From an uncultured Peptococcaceae bacterium (GTDB taxonomy: Bacteria > Bacillota > Peptococcia > Peptococcales > Peptococcaceae), in assembly GCA_947254645.1 (NCBI GenBank), contig CAMYDW010000014.1:1-43169 (forward strand): 43,169 bases of DNA. Direction: 5' to 3'. Within the stretch, counting starts at the first letter, position 1, and each line of letters begins with the position of its first letter. Made by a program: the position numbers and the translations under genes. Positions 17,022 through 27,400 of the stretch are shown in pieces. Below the pieces are notes generated by a model. That model worked only from the letters and a program-made list of their open reading frames with translations. It had not been told where the DNA came from and ran no database searches.

Positions 17022-17334
17022 TTTGTTCATTCTATTTGATAAGAAAATTTTTACTGCTATTTAGCCGATATAAAAAAAACAATGTACACGCTGGTTAACA
17101 CTAGGCCAACAAGAGATTTTACATAAATATGACAATATAGGGTTAACCATAGCTAATAATAAAATATTGGAAATTAGTATTGAAAATACTTTTTTTTCTT
17201 ATACAATAGTTAGCGTGAGATAACTATTGTATAAGAACATTTTTTTCTTGTAAATATTATCAGGACTGATTTCGAAGGGAGGACCGTACAGATAAATAAT
17301 AATGCTTATTTGACGAAAAGGAAGGGGTAACTAT
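17022..17334. other. Regulatory intergenic region before the Shr-like gene
   Basis: This is 313 bases without a gene. Besides the promoter/palindrome listed separately, it holds two GGTTAAC motifs (17092-17098 and inside palindromic GGTTAACC at 17141-17148). The 11-base string GTTAACCATAG (17143-17153) recurs as its reverse complement at 29737-29747 upstream of the decayed Shr-like copy. GGAAGGGGT at about 17321-17329 is the ribosome site of the downstream gene. No terminator with a T run was seen after ung. Confidence 0.5.
17176..17237 (+). promoter_or_regulatory. Promoter with nested palindromes upstream of the Shr-like gene
   Basis: TTGAAA (17180-17185), a 16-base spacer and TACAAT (17202-17207) form a plausible sigma-A promoter. 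The -35 lies inside AGTATT-GAA-AATACT (17176-17190). The -10 lies in the left arm of a perfect 17-bp inverted repeat (17196-17212 with 17221-17237, 8-base spacer). The arrangement suggests a dimeric repressor covering the promoter, perhaps responding to iron or haem. The sequence is not a recognisable Fur box. Confidence 0.55.
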
Positions 17335-20300
17335 ATGAAAAAAATTACAGCGTTTATTGTGCTGGCATGTTTTTTATTAACTTTGCTACCATTACCTCAA
17401 ATGGCAATGGCAGCTTCTCCAAAAGAAGTTCCAGCTGGTATCTCTATATCAATAGATGATGAGGGCGAAACAAAAATTACAATAGACGAAGATAATCAAA
17501 ATAGCGAAACGTTAGAGTGGTTAAAAAATATCAAAAAAGTGATTGTAGATGATGTGGAATTTGATACTCATGGATACAATAACTTCACAGTTGATGAAGA
17601 TGAATACACCATAGAACTAAATAAGCCAATCTTAAAAAAGAAAGTAAATACCTTTAAAATTTTAGCAACAGGTTATAAAACCTTAGAACGTGATGAAAAA
17701 AATGAAGATTTTCCAGGTATTTCATCATTATTTCAAATTACAGGTATTGAAGAAAAAACGCTAGGCGATAAATTGAAGACGGCACAAGCTTTGGTTATCA
17801 AGATGGAGTATGGTGTTGATGACAATGTGTTTAATAGTGCTTTCAAATCAGAATTGAAAGAAATTTCTATTGACGGAAAAGTTTATCCAAAGCGTGCTTC
17901 TGACGGAATGCTCTTTCTCACTCCTTTTTCAAGAACCTTGCAAATTTATGATCAATATGAAGAAGGTAGAAGTGCATTAGAAAATTTCCGTAAACATGAA
18001 AAGCATGAAGTAATCGTGTCCTTTAATGACGGAACAAAGCTTGAGTACAGAGACGATGGCTATAAGAAAGACGATAAAGAGGATAAAGAAGATAAAGAAG
18101 AGGATAAAAAAGAAGATAAAAATAAAGGAAAAATGGCTGAAGGTTTGGAATTGGGTACTTTTGTAAAAAATACACCAGGGCTAAACATGAAAGGCGTTAA
18201 ACTTTATAGCGATCTAGACCGATCGGAATGGTATAGTAAATATTATCTCAATATGCGCTATGTGGTCATTGATGACAAAGAAGTCATTGATATGAGAACC
18301 AGTGCAGGTCGAAGCGATGTAAAGCTAGATAATGATTATTTGGCAATTGCTACATATACCAAATTTTACGAATCTGGTGAAGCCCATCGCGTAAGAGTGT
18401 ATTTTGATGACAAATCCTATGTAGATGCTACAACACCAGGATATAAAGAACCACCTAATGCAGTGGATCCATTTGCGAATGAATCTCATAGCAACGAAAA
18501 AGCTTCTGATAAATTTATTCTTGAAGATTTACAATATGAAGAAAAATATGGCGTTGAAACGCTACAATTCAAATTTAAGAACATAAAAGATGTTGTCGGA
18601 AAAATTTCAGATCTCATGCCTAAAGCAAAGGTGATTATCAACGGCAAAACCTTTTCAGGGGATGATGTTTCAGTTAGCAAATGGATGGAAAAAGTAGAAA
18701 TCAACACAAAAGAAGCGATTGCTGCTTTAAAATCAAGCACAAAAGCTAATGTAAAGATTATATGGCCAGATGGTACCGAAAGTTCATTTACCAAGGAATT
18801 CCCAGAATGGATGACTTTGAATAAAAAACATTCCTTGAAAGATATTGTGATTGAACAAACTGAAAAAACAAATCTCTTGAGACTAGATGTGGATAAGTAT
18901 AATCAATCCATCAAAAGCCTTGTTGAAAATAAAGGTATCGTGATTAATGGTAAAGCTTTTGATAAAAGCAAGTTTACCTTTGGATTAAATGGCATTGAAA
19001 GTACAGATAAAGAAGTATGGAGTGCGTTGATAAGCAAAAAGCCAGCAACCATACAAATCAAATGGAACGATAAGACAACTTCTGAAATTACCAAAGAAAT
19101 TGCTGTGAAAGAGGAAAAACCAGCTTCTCATAAGTCTTTGAAAGATGAAGCAACAGGCGTCCAAGTTGATTATAAATCTGATGCTTTTGATGTGACACCG
19201 TCCTTACAGGTAAAAGCCATGGATTCTTCTGATGCTATTTCAAAAGAATTTCCAAAAAGTGAAGCGTTATGCAAGAAATATAAAAATATTAGTGCGTATC
19301 AGTTTAAATTTTTAAAAGCAGATGATGCAGTTCAACCAACATCTTCTAATACTGAAAAAAATAGTACTATTCTTAAGCCTAAAAAAGATGTGACCTTTAA
19401 ACTACCACTAGGGGCACATGATAAGACAAATTTAAAAGTGTATTTTTGTCAAAATAAAAACGACTTCTCAGAAGTTCATGTGGATAAAATTGAACAAGAC
19501 ATGATAGAAGTTGTGGCTAAAGATTGTCCTGGAGAGGGTTGCTACATTATTGGCTCTGGCAAGAAGCAAGAAGAACCAACATATACAGGCAAATATGCTG
19601 ATCTGTTTAAAATAAAAAGCATTGAAAAAAGTGCTTACGGAGACGGTATTAAGTTCACATTAGAAAATAGTTCAGAGATTCTTAAAAAACATAGAGAACT
19701 TATGCTCAAAGCATTTAGAGGGGCTTCCTATCGAATCAATGGTGTTGAAATAAAGAACATTGATAAAGATCATATCCAAACATTTTATGATGGTGTAGAG
19801 ATTAGCGATGAAAAGGTATCAAAAGCATTCAAGAAAAAAGATAAATATTCCATAACGATTAAATTTCCAGATGGTTCAAGCTGGAACAATGGTGTTGAAG
19901 AAGAGCCATCTGATGAAGACAAGCCAGTGGACAAAGATTCTTACGAGTTGTCTGAAAAGATGCCAAATGGCGATTATACCCTTTCATATAAAATGACAAA
20001 GACTGACGGTAGCGGCGAATCTACTATTCGAAATTATCTAGGCAAATATGCACGTCTACATGTAGAAGGCGATAAGAAAACAATTACATTCCTTAACAAA
20101 ACGATGGCAAGTTCTCTTTTAGACTTTGCAATTCGATCAGGGGATTCTTATCAACAAGCCAAAAAGGAAAAATACGATAATGACCAAAATCAACAAACCT
20201 TTGAAATAACAGTAGACAAGCTCGATGAAAAACACCTAGGGGCTGTGTTAATCTCTGTGATGGGCGGAAAAGAAAGTGATATAGGCGATTATAGTAAATA

Positions 20301-23300
20301 TAAGACTTTCAATATTGAGTTTGTCGCACCAGTGGTTAAAGGTTGGCATGGTTTTGAAGGAAAAGTAGATAAAGACAAAGCAAAGAAAGAAAATGATGAT
20401 TTGCTAACGCTCAAACTTCTTAACCAAGGGGTAAAAGATACAGATGGTAATGGTAAATTATCTCCAGATGAGCTTAAAAATGCCACAGGAAAACTAGATT
20501 TATCAGGCGAAAATCTGGGCGCAACAAGCGATGTGTCTATGTTGAAAGATTTAGGACCAAATGTAACTGAATTGTATATTAGCGCTAATGGGATTAAATC
20601 TTTGCCTGAAGGATTCTTCGACAATATGACAGGTTTGAGAACCATATATCTTGGTGGTAACAAACTGACAAAATTGCCTAAAAATGTATTTGATAAGAAT
20701 AAAAACCTAAGAGAATTATCCATCAGCTCCAACCCTTTAGGGGCTTTAGATGAAAAAATCTTTGAAGATTTAAGAGGTCTACGTGTGTTAGATTTATCAG
20801 GAATGGGATTACAAGCAATTCCTGCTAATCTATTAAAAAACAACAATAAACTTAAAGAATTATATCTTTACGAAAATGAATTGAAATCTATTCCAGACAA
20901 GCTTTTAGAAGGAAAATCTCAATTAAATCGTTTGCATGTTAATAGCTGCAAATTGGAAAATATTCCAACATCCATTGGGGATTGCAAACAACTTAAAATT
21001 TTCTGGGCATACAATAATGCCATCAAAGAAATTCCAGACTCTTTCACAAAACTACAAAACCTATCAAGTCTTGACTTGACAAACAATTACATTTCAAAAG
21101 TACCAAAAGATTTTTGGAAGAGAATGGCAATGAACGCACGAAAAGTTGACAGTGTTGAATCAAAATTGTTGATTTCTAACAATCTTCTCACAGATATTCC
21201 ATTTAAAGAAATGGCAGACAATGGCGGAAGCTACTTTAGAAATGTGAATGTTAGCTTGAACCTTTTAAAACCAGATTTAACAGATGAAGACATAGAAGGA
21301 CTCAAAGCAGCCGGGGTAAGCTTTACAGATATGATAAGAAATGCTTACCAACCACAAAAAACAATTATGGCGAGCCGTGTTTCTGCAAAAGATGGCAATA
21401 TCAAGTTAACACAAGATATGGACATTGTTGAAACTGCTATTTGGATTTCAACAAATGGCTTATATGATATTCCGTTTTTCAAAAATAAAGCAGAATATCG
21501 TAAATACTTAGAAGAACTCAAAAAACAATTTAATATTCGTACTGCCAATGATGCAAGAGCAGCGGCAGAAATTTTTGATAAACAAGGCTATGAATGGAAA
21601 ATTAAGACAGTCATTCAAAAGAATGATAAAAAAGGAAACACCACGACTGTTTACGATAAATATTCTTCAAACAGTATAAAAGGTAACAATCAAGAATTTA
21701 ATACGATAGATGGCAAGGAATTTAACTTCACAGATAAAGGGATGAAGAAAGGGGATTCCTATACTTTACAGAAAACCATTTATGTTAAAAAAGGGACCAT
21801 GCCATTCCAAAATCTTGTTTCCTATCGTACAAACTTCGAAGCAGGCTCTAATGCAGGAGACAAACCAGAAGTTGATACTCCTGAACGTGTACCATTTAAA
21901 GTCATGCATGAAACAAAAGACCAAAAATCACAGGCTTCTGATGCTTTCCATTTAGTTGCGGATGTATCAAAAAATAATGGTAAATATGAAGTTGTTCTAA
22001 CAGCGAAACCAATGGACTTTAGTGGCGCTCGTGGGCATATCGAAAAATTATTCGTTTATGATAATTTGGAAGCGATGCAAAAGGGCGATAAAAGTAAACG
22101 ACATGAAGCTGAAGTGCTTTCAACCTATAAAGAAAAAGGTGTAAAATACCCAGAAAAATTAAAATTCATTCTCAATGAAAAACCAAATGTCATCGGTGTC
22201 GCTGCTCAGGTAGATGCTATGAATCACGGAGAAGCAGCATTCCGTTTGGTATTTGGTGAAGGAGAAAAACCAGATGTTCCAAATCCATCAGATAAAGAAA
22301 CTGGCGTATGGGAAGTACCTGTAAGCGTTCTCCAAGCAAATAAGGACGTGACTTCCGCAGCAAATGGTGCATTTGGAGAAAAAGCGATTGTACGTAAAAC
22401 TGAAAACGGTTATCAATACAAGTTTGAAACGCCAAAATTTGTTGGAATGAATGGCAAAGAAACATGGCTAACTGATTTACATGTTTATAGAGATGCAGAT
22501 GCGCAATCTATTAAAGATGAAATAGACATTGACTTTTTAATCGATAAAACAAATCGTTGGACAAGTGTTGCCTTCGAACTTGCAGAAAAGGCGAATATGA
22601 TTCCGGTAACACTTCAAGCAGAAGGAATGCCATTTGCAGTAGATGCCCGAATCCAATTGGATTGGAGCAAAGCAGTTGCTAAAAATGATAGTGAACCAGA
22701 GAAAAAAGATGTATCTGAGTTAATCAATGAATTGAATAAAACAATTGTTTTAGCAAAAGATACCTTAAATAACGGTACACTATACACTGAAGATAGTACA
22801 AAAGCATTGAGAAAAGCTATTGACGATGCACAAAAAGCTCTTAAGAGTGATGATGAAAAACAACTAAAGAAAATGATTGGCGAATTGAAGAAAGCTCTTA
22901 AAGAATTGAAAAAAGAATCCGATATTAATAAGGGCACTTTAATGAAAGCACTCAATGATGCCATTGATGATGCTCAATCTAAATTAAACAGCAAAGAAAA
23001 ATATACAGCTGAAAGCGTCTTAAAATTAGAAAAAGCTTTAGAAAAGGCTAAAACTGCGCAAAAAAATGGTAGTAAAAAGGAAATTCAAACAGCGCTACAA
23101 GCACTCAATAAAGCAATTACTGGATTAGAAGAAGCTGCTGTAGAAAATGACGAGTATAGAAATTTAGTGAAATCTATCAATAAGCTCATTAAAAAAGCCG
23201 AAGATAAATTAGATGGTGATAAAACTTATACAAAAATTTCTAGAAGAAAATTAAGAGCTGCTATTGTAAGAGCACAGGATGCTATAGAAGATAAAGAAAT

Positions 23301-24414
23301 CAAAGGTATGGAAGAAGCGCTCGATGAATTAGAATTCAGATACGCAAATCTGAGACTGATTACTAAGGAAGAAGAAAAAGAAGAACGTGAAGAAAAAGAA
23401 TCGAAAAAAGAAAAGAAATACAGTGTCAATGTAAGCATGAAACATGCAACAAAAAATAAAAAATCCATGGCAGATGAAAGCATCCGTCATAGAGCAGAAG
23501 TCGTCGAAAAAAATGGTAAAGCAACTTATACTGTTTACTTTAAGCCAATGAAACGAGGCGATGTTGTAGGAGAAATAGAAGCATTGACCGTAGATGGCAG
23601 TAAAGCAAAAGCAGTAGCTGGTAAAGGCGACTATGAAAGCGGATATCGTTTCACAAGAAATAAACTCCGTGAAGAAGAAATTGACATTACTGTTAAAATC
23701 AGTGCCTTAGGTGGCATGGAACAAGATGCACGTCTTGTCTTTGATTGGTCTACAAAAAAACTCATCAAAGATAAAGAAGATGAACAAGAAGATGAACAAG
23801 ACGAAAAAGATAAGGAAAAAGATAAGGAAGACAAGGAAAAAGATAATAAGCAAGGCAAAGTTGACCTAAAGAAAGCATATATCCAAGGTTATCCGGACAA
23901 TACCTTCCGTCCAGATAACAATGTCACCCGTGCAGAAGCAGCAGTCATCTTAGCAAACTTTATCAGCGAAAATAGTAAAAATAGTAGAAATATGCTGAAC
24001 GATGTATCAAAGAATGCTTGGTACTATGATGCTGTTCAAAAACTAGTGGATAAAAAAGTCTTAAGTGGATATCCAGATGGTGGATTCCATCCAAATGATT
24101 CTTTAAGTCGTGCAGAACTTGCCGCACTTATCACACGTGCAAAAGGTATGGACACTGGCAAGCACAGCTTTAAAGATGTTTCAGATAACCACTGGGCATC
24201 AAAAGCAATTGGTGCATGTGCAGAAGCAGGTTACATCAGCGGATACCCAGATGGAAGCTTTGCACCAGATAGACAAATTACACGTGCGGAAATGGTGTCA
24301 ATGGTGAATAGATCATTCAAGATTCCAAACAAGAAAACTGAAAATAATACATTTAGAGATGTATCTGTATCTTACTGGGGCTATAAAGACATCATGAAAG
24401 CAGCAAATAATTAA
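17335..24414 (+). CDS. Giant SLH-anchored Shr-like haem/haemoglobin receptor (NEAT-LRR-FIVAR)
   Basis: This 2359-residue surface protein probably captures haemoglobin and haem. A signal peptide (1-27, ending AMA) is followed by a haemoglobin-interacting-like domain (36-125, with NTFKILATGYK). Further beta-domains with INGK/DGT motifs come next (134-245, 269-370, 389-490, 501-592), then a four-Cys beta-domain (599-745: Cys646, 705, 731, 736) and another (752-849). After these are a NEAT domain (867-997), an EF-hand-like loop DTDGNGKLSPDE (~1036) and about ten leucine-rich repeats (1055-1319). Two more NEAT-like domains (1517-1644, 1658-1780), three FIVAR helical repeats (1791-2011), a fourth NEAT-like domain (2029-2141) and three SLH repeats (2177-2359) complete it. 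Charged Lys/Asp/Glu linkers separate the blocks. The HID-NEAT-LRR logic matches streptococcal Shr; the SLH end replaces a membrane anchor. No haem permease lies nearby. Confidence 0.85.
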   Translation: MKKITAFIVLACFLLTLLPLPQMAMAASPKEVPAGISISIDDEGETKITIDEDNQNSETLEWLKNIKKVIVDDVEFDTHGYNNFTVDEDEYTIELNKPILKKKVNTFKILATGYKTLERDEKNEDFPGISSLFQITGIEEKTLGDKLKTAQALVIKMEYGVDDNVFNSAFKSELKEISIDGKVYPKRASDGMLFLTPFSRTLQIYDQYEEGRSALENFRKHEKHEVIVSFNDGTKLEYRDDGYKKDDKEDKEDKEEDKKEDKNKGKMAEGLELGTFVKNTPGLNMKGVKLYSDLDRSEWYSKYYLNMRYVVIDDKEVIDMRTSAGRSDVKLDNDYLAIATYTKFYESGEAHRVRVYFDDKSYVDATTPGYKEPPNAVDPFANESHSNEKASDKFILEDLQYEEKYGVETLQFKFKNIKDVVGKISDLMPKAKVIINGKTFSGDDVSVSKWMEKVEINTKEAIAALKSSTKANVKIIWPDGTESSFTKEFPEWMTLNKKHSLKDIVIEQTEKTNLLRLDVDKYNQSIKSLVENKGIVINGKAFDKSKFTFGLNGIESTDKEVWSALISKKPATIQIKWNDKTTSEITKEIAVKEEKPASHKSLKDEATGVQVDYKSDAFDVTPSLQVKAMDSSDAISKEFPKSEALCKKYKNISAYQFKFLKADDAVQPTSSNTEKNSTILKPKKDVTFKLPLGAHDKTNLKVYFCQNKNDFSEVHVDKIEQDMIEVVAKDCPGEGCYIIGSGKKQEEPTYTGKYADLFKIKSIEKSAYGDGIKFTLENSSEILKKHRELMLKAFRGASYRINGVEIKNIDKDHIQTFYDGVEISDEKVSKAFKKKDKYSITIKFPDGSSWNNGVEEEPSDEDKPVDKDSYELSEKMPNGDYTLSYKMTKTDGSGESTIRNYLGKYARLHVEGDKKTITFLNKTMASSLLDFAIRSGDSYQQAKKEKYDNDQNQQTFEITVDKLDEKHLGAVLISVMGGKESDIGDYSKYKTFNIEFVAPVVKGWHGFEGKVDKDKAKKENDDLLTLKLLNQGVKDTDGNGKLSPDELKNATGKLDLSGENLGATSDVSMLKDLGPNVTELYISANGIKSLPEGFFDNMTGLRTIYLGGNKLTKLPKNVFDKNKNLRELSISSNPLGALDEKIFEDLRGLRVLDLSGMGLQAIPANLLKNNNKLKELYLYENELKSIPDKLLEGKSQLNRLHVNSCKLENIPTSIGDCKQLKIFWAYNNAIKEIPDSFTKLQNLSSLDLTNNYISKVPKDFWKRMAMNARKVDSVESKLLISNNLLTDIPFKEMADNGGSYFRNVNVSLNLLKPDLTDEDIEGLKAAGVSFTDMIRNAYQPQKTIMASRVSAKDGNIKLTQDMDIVETAIWISTNGLYDIPFFKNKAEYRKYLEELKKQFNIRTANDARAAAEIFDKQGYEWKIKTVIQKNDKKGNTTTVYDKYSSNSIKGNNQEFNTIDGKEFNFTDKGMKKGDSYTLQKTIYVKKGTMPFQNLVSYRTNFEAGSNAGDKPEVDTPERVPFKVMHETKDQKSQASDAFHLVADVSKNNGKYEVVLTAKPMDFSGARGHIEKLFVYDNLEAMQKGDKSKRHEAEVLSTYKEKGVKYPEKLKFILNEKPNVIGVAAQVDAMNHGEAAFRLVFGEGEKPDVPNPSDKETGVWEVPVSVLQANKDVTSAANGAFGEKAIVRKTENGYQYKFETPKFVGMNGKETWLTDLHVYRDADAQSIKDEIDIDFLIDKTNRWTSVAFELAEKANMIPVTLQAEGMPFAVDARIQLDWSKAVAKNDSEPEKKDVSELINELNKTIVLAKDTLNNGTLYTEDSTKALRKAIDDAQKALKSDDEKQLKKMIGELKKALKELKKESDINKGTLMKALNDAIDDAQSKLNSKEKYTAESVLKLEKALEKAKTAQKNGSKKEIQTALQALNKAITGLEEAAVENDEYRNLVKSINKLIKKAEDKLDGDKTYTKISRRKLRAAIVRAQDAIEDKEIKGMEEALDELEFRYANLRLITKEEEKEEREEKESKKEKKYSVNVSMKHATKNKKSMADESIRHRAEVVEKNGKATYTVYFKPMKRGDVVGEIEALTVDGSKAKAVAGKGDYESGYRFTRNKLREEEIDITVKISALGGMEQDARLVFDWSTKKLIKDKEDEQEDEQDEKDKEKDKEDKEKDNKQGKVDLKKAYIQGYPDNTFRPDNNVTRAEAAVILANFISENSKNSRNMLNDVSKNAWYYDAVQKLVDKKVLSGYPDGGFHPNDSLSRAELAALITRAKGMDTGKHSFKDVSDNHWASKAIGACAEAGYISGYPDGSFAPDRQITRAEMVSMVNRSFKIPNKKTENNTFRDVSVSYWGYKDIMKAANN

Positions 24415-24425
24415 AGTAAAGAATA

Positions 24426-24470
24426 AAGCAGAAAATTTCCCCACTAACAAATAGTGGGGAAAGTCTGCTT
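24426..24470 (+). other. Stem-loop between the Shr-like and protease genes
   Basis: AAGCAGA (24426-24432) pairs with TCTGCTT (24464-24470), and TTTCCCCACT (24436-24445) pairs with AGTGGGGAAA (24453-24462) around a 7-base loop. No T run follows. It looks more like an attenuator, RNA-processing or stabilising hairpin than a full terminator, so the protease gene may be partly co-transcribed. Confidence 0.6.
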
Positions 24471-24499
24471 GAAACAGAGCGAAAGTCAAGGAGGCATTA

Positions 24500-27400
24500 A
24501 TGAAGAAGAAAATAACAGCATGGATACTTGCAGCAGCAATGTTATCTAGCATTTTGCCTACAGCAATGCCAGTCATGGCAGCCGATGAAAAAGTAATAGC
24601 AGATACAGAAGCTGGAAGACATTTAGAAGAGCAGCTTGATAAGGGGAAAATTAATAGAGGTAAAATTACCCTTTTGATAGGGCTTAACGATGACTGGATG
24701 AAAGAGCATAAAAATTTAGAAGCAGTGCCTGTCAAAGACCGTAAGGAAGCGGCACTTCTTGAAAAACAAACAACATATGCTAGTAAAGCACGTAAAGTTT
24801 TTAAAGAACAAGCAAAGGCCAAAGGCATTGAAATAGAAGCAGAAGAAAATTATGATATGGCATTTACAGGATTGGCTGTAGAGACCACTGTTTCCGAAGC
24901 TAAAAAAATTGCAGCACTACCAGCAGTAAAAGATGTAGAGGTTGCTGCGACATTTAAGGCACCAAAGTTAAAAAACATGAATCAGCAATACAGACCATTG
25001 GACAATTCGTCTAATGACATGATTCATTCACAAAAAGCGTGGGACAGTCAATACACAGGCAAGGGACAATTGATAGCAATTATTGACTCTGGTTGTGACG
25101 TGAATCACCCAGCTCTTCAAAAAATTGATACCTCTGAATTAAAATACAAAGATGCAGAATCTGTAGAAAAAGTAATCAGAGAACAGCACTTGTCCTCTGG
25201 CAAATTTTTCTCTCAAAAAGTCCCATTTGGCTACAATTATTATAATCGCAGCCTTAATATCAAAGAAGCTGGTGCAGTTTCTCATGGGATGCATGTGGCC
25301 GGCATTGTAGCTGCCAATGGAGATAAATTGAAAGGTGTTGCACCAGATGCACAGCTTGCCATCATGAGAGTGTTTGGAGATGGAATCTTTGGTGGTGGCA
25401 CCAGTGCTTCTATCTATAACAAGGCCATTGATGATGCGATTAAATTAGGATGCGATAGTATCAATATGAGTTTAGGGGCACCAGCAGGAGCCGTTAAAGA
25501 TATTGATATCCAAGAAACAATGGCTCTTCAAAATGCAAAAGAAATGGGCATTCTTGTGGCGATTGCAGCAGGGAATGAAGGATTTGCAGGGAATGGTGCA
25601 GTGGAGCATCCAAAAGCAGACAATCCTGATTATGGCATTGTGTCATCACCAGCGGTAGGACCACTTTCAATGGCTGTGGCATCTATTGAGAACTTAACCG
25701 TTGCCAATAAAGGCATGCGTGTCAAGAATGATCCAAGTAAAATCATTAAATATGCGCCAAGTAGTGTAGGTAAATTAACTACAGATTTTGTACACATTAA
25801 AGATTGTGGCTACGGCTATGAAGATGAAATGAAAAAACCAGAATTTGAAAACTCATACGCCCTTATAAAGCGCGGGGAAAGAGCTGGCGATGCAGCTAAA
25901 ACCTTTAGCGCTAAGGTAAATATGGCGGAAAAATTTGGTTATCAAGGTGTTATTGTTTATGACAATGAAGATAAAGCACCACTTTTTACCATGGAAACAC
26001 CAGGGGCAAAAATTCCAGCGGCCTTAGTTTCCAAAGAAGATGGTGAATACTTATTAAAACATATTGATACAGAAATACGTTTTTCAGATGAATATAGTTT
26101 TGGCACCAATGAACATGCCAATGAATTATCTAGTTTTTCTAGCTGGGGTGTTACACCAGAAGGAGATCTAAAACCAGACATTACAGCGCCAGGCGGTAAC
26201 ATTTTTTCAACATTGAATGATGGCACTTATGGAAATATGAGTGGGACCTCTATGGCAGCGCCTCATGTTGCTGGTGGGATCGCAATTGTTAAAAAACGTG
26301 TTGAAAAAGAATTCCCTACAGTTCAAGGGGCGGATAAATATTACCTTGTAAAAAATTTATTGATGAGTTCAGCAGTACCTAATACCAATAAGGAAACCGG
26401 TGCTTATACCTCTCCAAGACAACAAGGTGCTGGGGTAATGGACTTACAAGGAGCTTTGAAAACTCCTGTGGTTTTTGAAGGAACCAATGGTGTTTCAAGT
26501 GTGAATATCGGTAATGTGTCTGGTCGTCAAATTACTGTACCAATCAAACTTCGCAATTATAGTGATCAAGCAATCACTTATAAGGTTCAAGGATACTTGA
26601 ATACAGACAGTGTGAAAGATGGGAAAGTGTTATTGAAACCAAGATTCCTTTCAACAAGTCAAGAACAAACTGTTGAAGTACCAGCTAACAATACAGTAGA
26701 TGTTAAGGTTGAAATGACAATTCCAGAAGATTTCCATATTGGTGAAGAAATGAAAAATGGCTTCTTTATGGAAGGGTATATTTTTGCAAAGGCAGAAGGA
26801 CAACCAACGATTTCAGCACCGTATGTTGGATTTAATGGCGATTTCCAAGCATTGGATGTGATTGAACCATCTATCTATGATTTGGTGCAAGAAAATAAAC
26901 GTCCATATTTTTATGAAAGAACTAAAAATGGCGATGTCTTCTTTACTCATATTGGTTCTGTTGTAGATAATCATCCGGTTGTATTGGGTAAGGAAGATCA
27001 ATCTACTTATGAAAAACCAAAATATCAAAAAGAACATATTGCCTTTTCCCCAAATGGTGATGGCAATGCAGATTCGGCAATCTTCTTTGGTACTTTCTTG
27101 AGAAACTACGAAGCATTTGCCATGAAAGTCTTAGATCAATCAGGCCGTGAAGTTGATAAATTTAAGGTGCCTAATGACAGTGGCAAAAAAAGTTTCTTTA
27201 TGAATCCCGATTATTATAACGTGCCATATGCCAATTTAATGCAAACAAAAGAGCATTGGAAATGGAATGGCAGTGATATTCGTGGTGGGCAAGTTCCTGA
27301 TGGAAAATACACCTTAGAAGTACAAGCTTGGGCAAACGGGAATGACAAAAAGAGCCAAACCTTGAAGTTCCCAATTACAGTAGATAGAATTTATCCTCGT

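Noticed and set aside
17196..17237. 17-bp hairpin considered as the ung terminator
   Set aside because: The stem is AT-rich, the T tract does not follow directly, it lies 175 bases after ung and it overlaps a good promoter; an operator is more likely.
23763..23870. Repetitive GAT/GAA/AAG tract considered as a tandem repeat or CRISPR-like array
   Set aside because: It encodes a Lys/Asp/Glu linker in frame before the SLH repeats; repeat units are irregular and there are no spacers.
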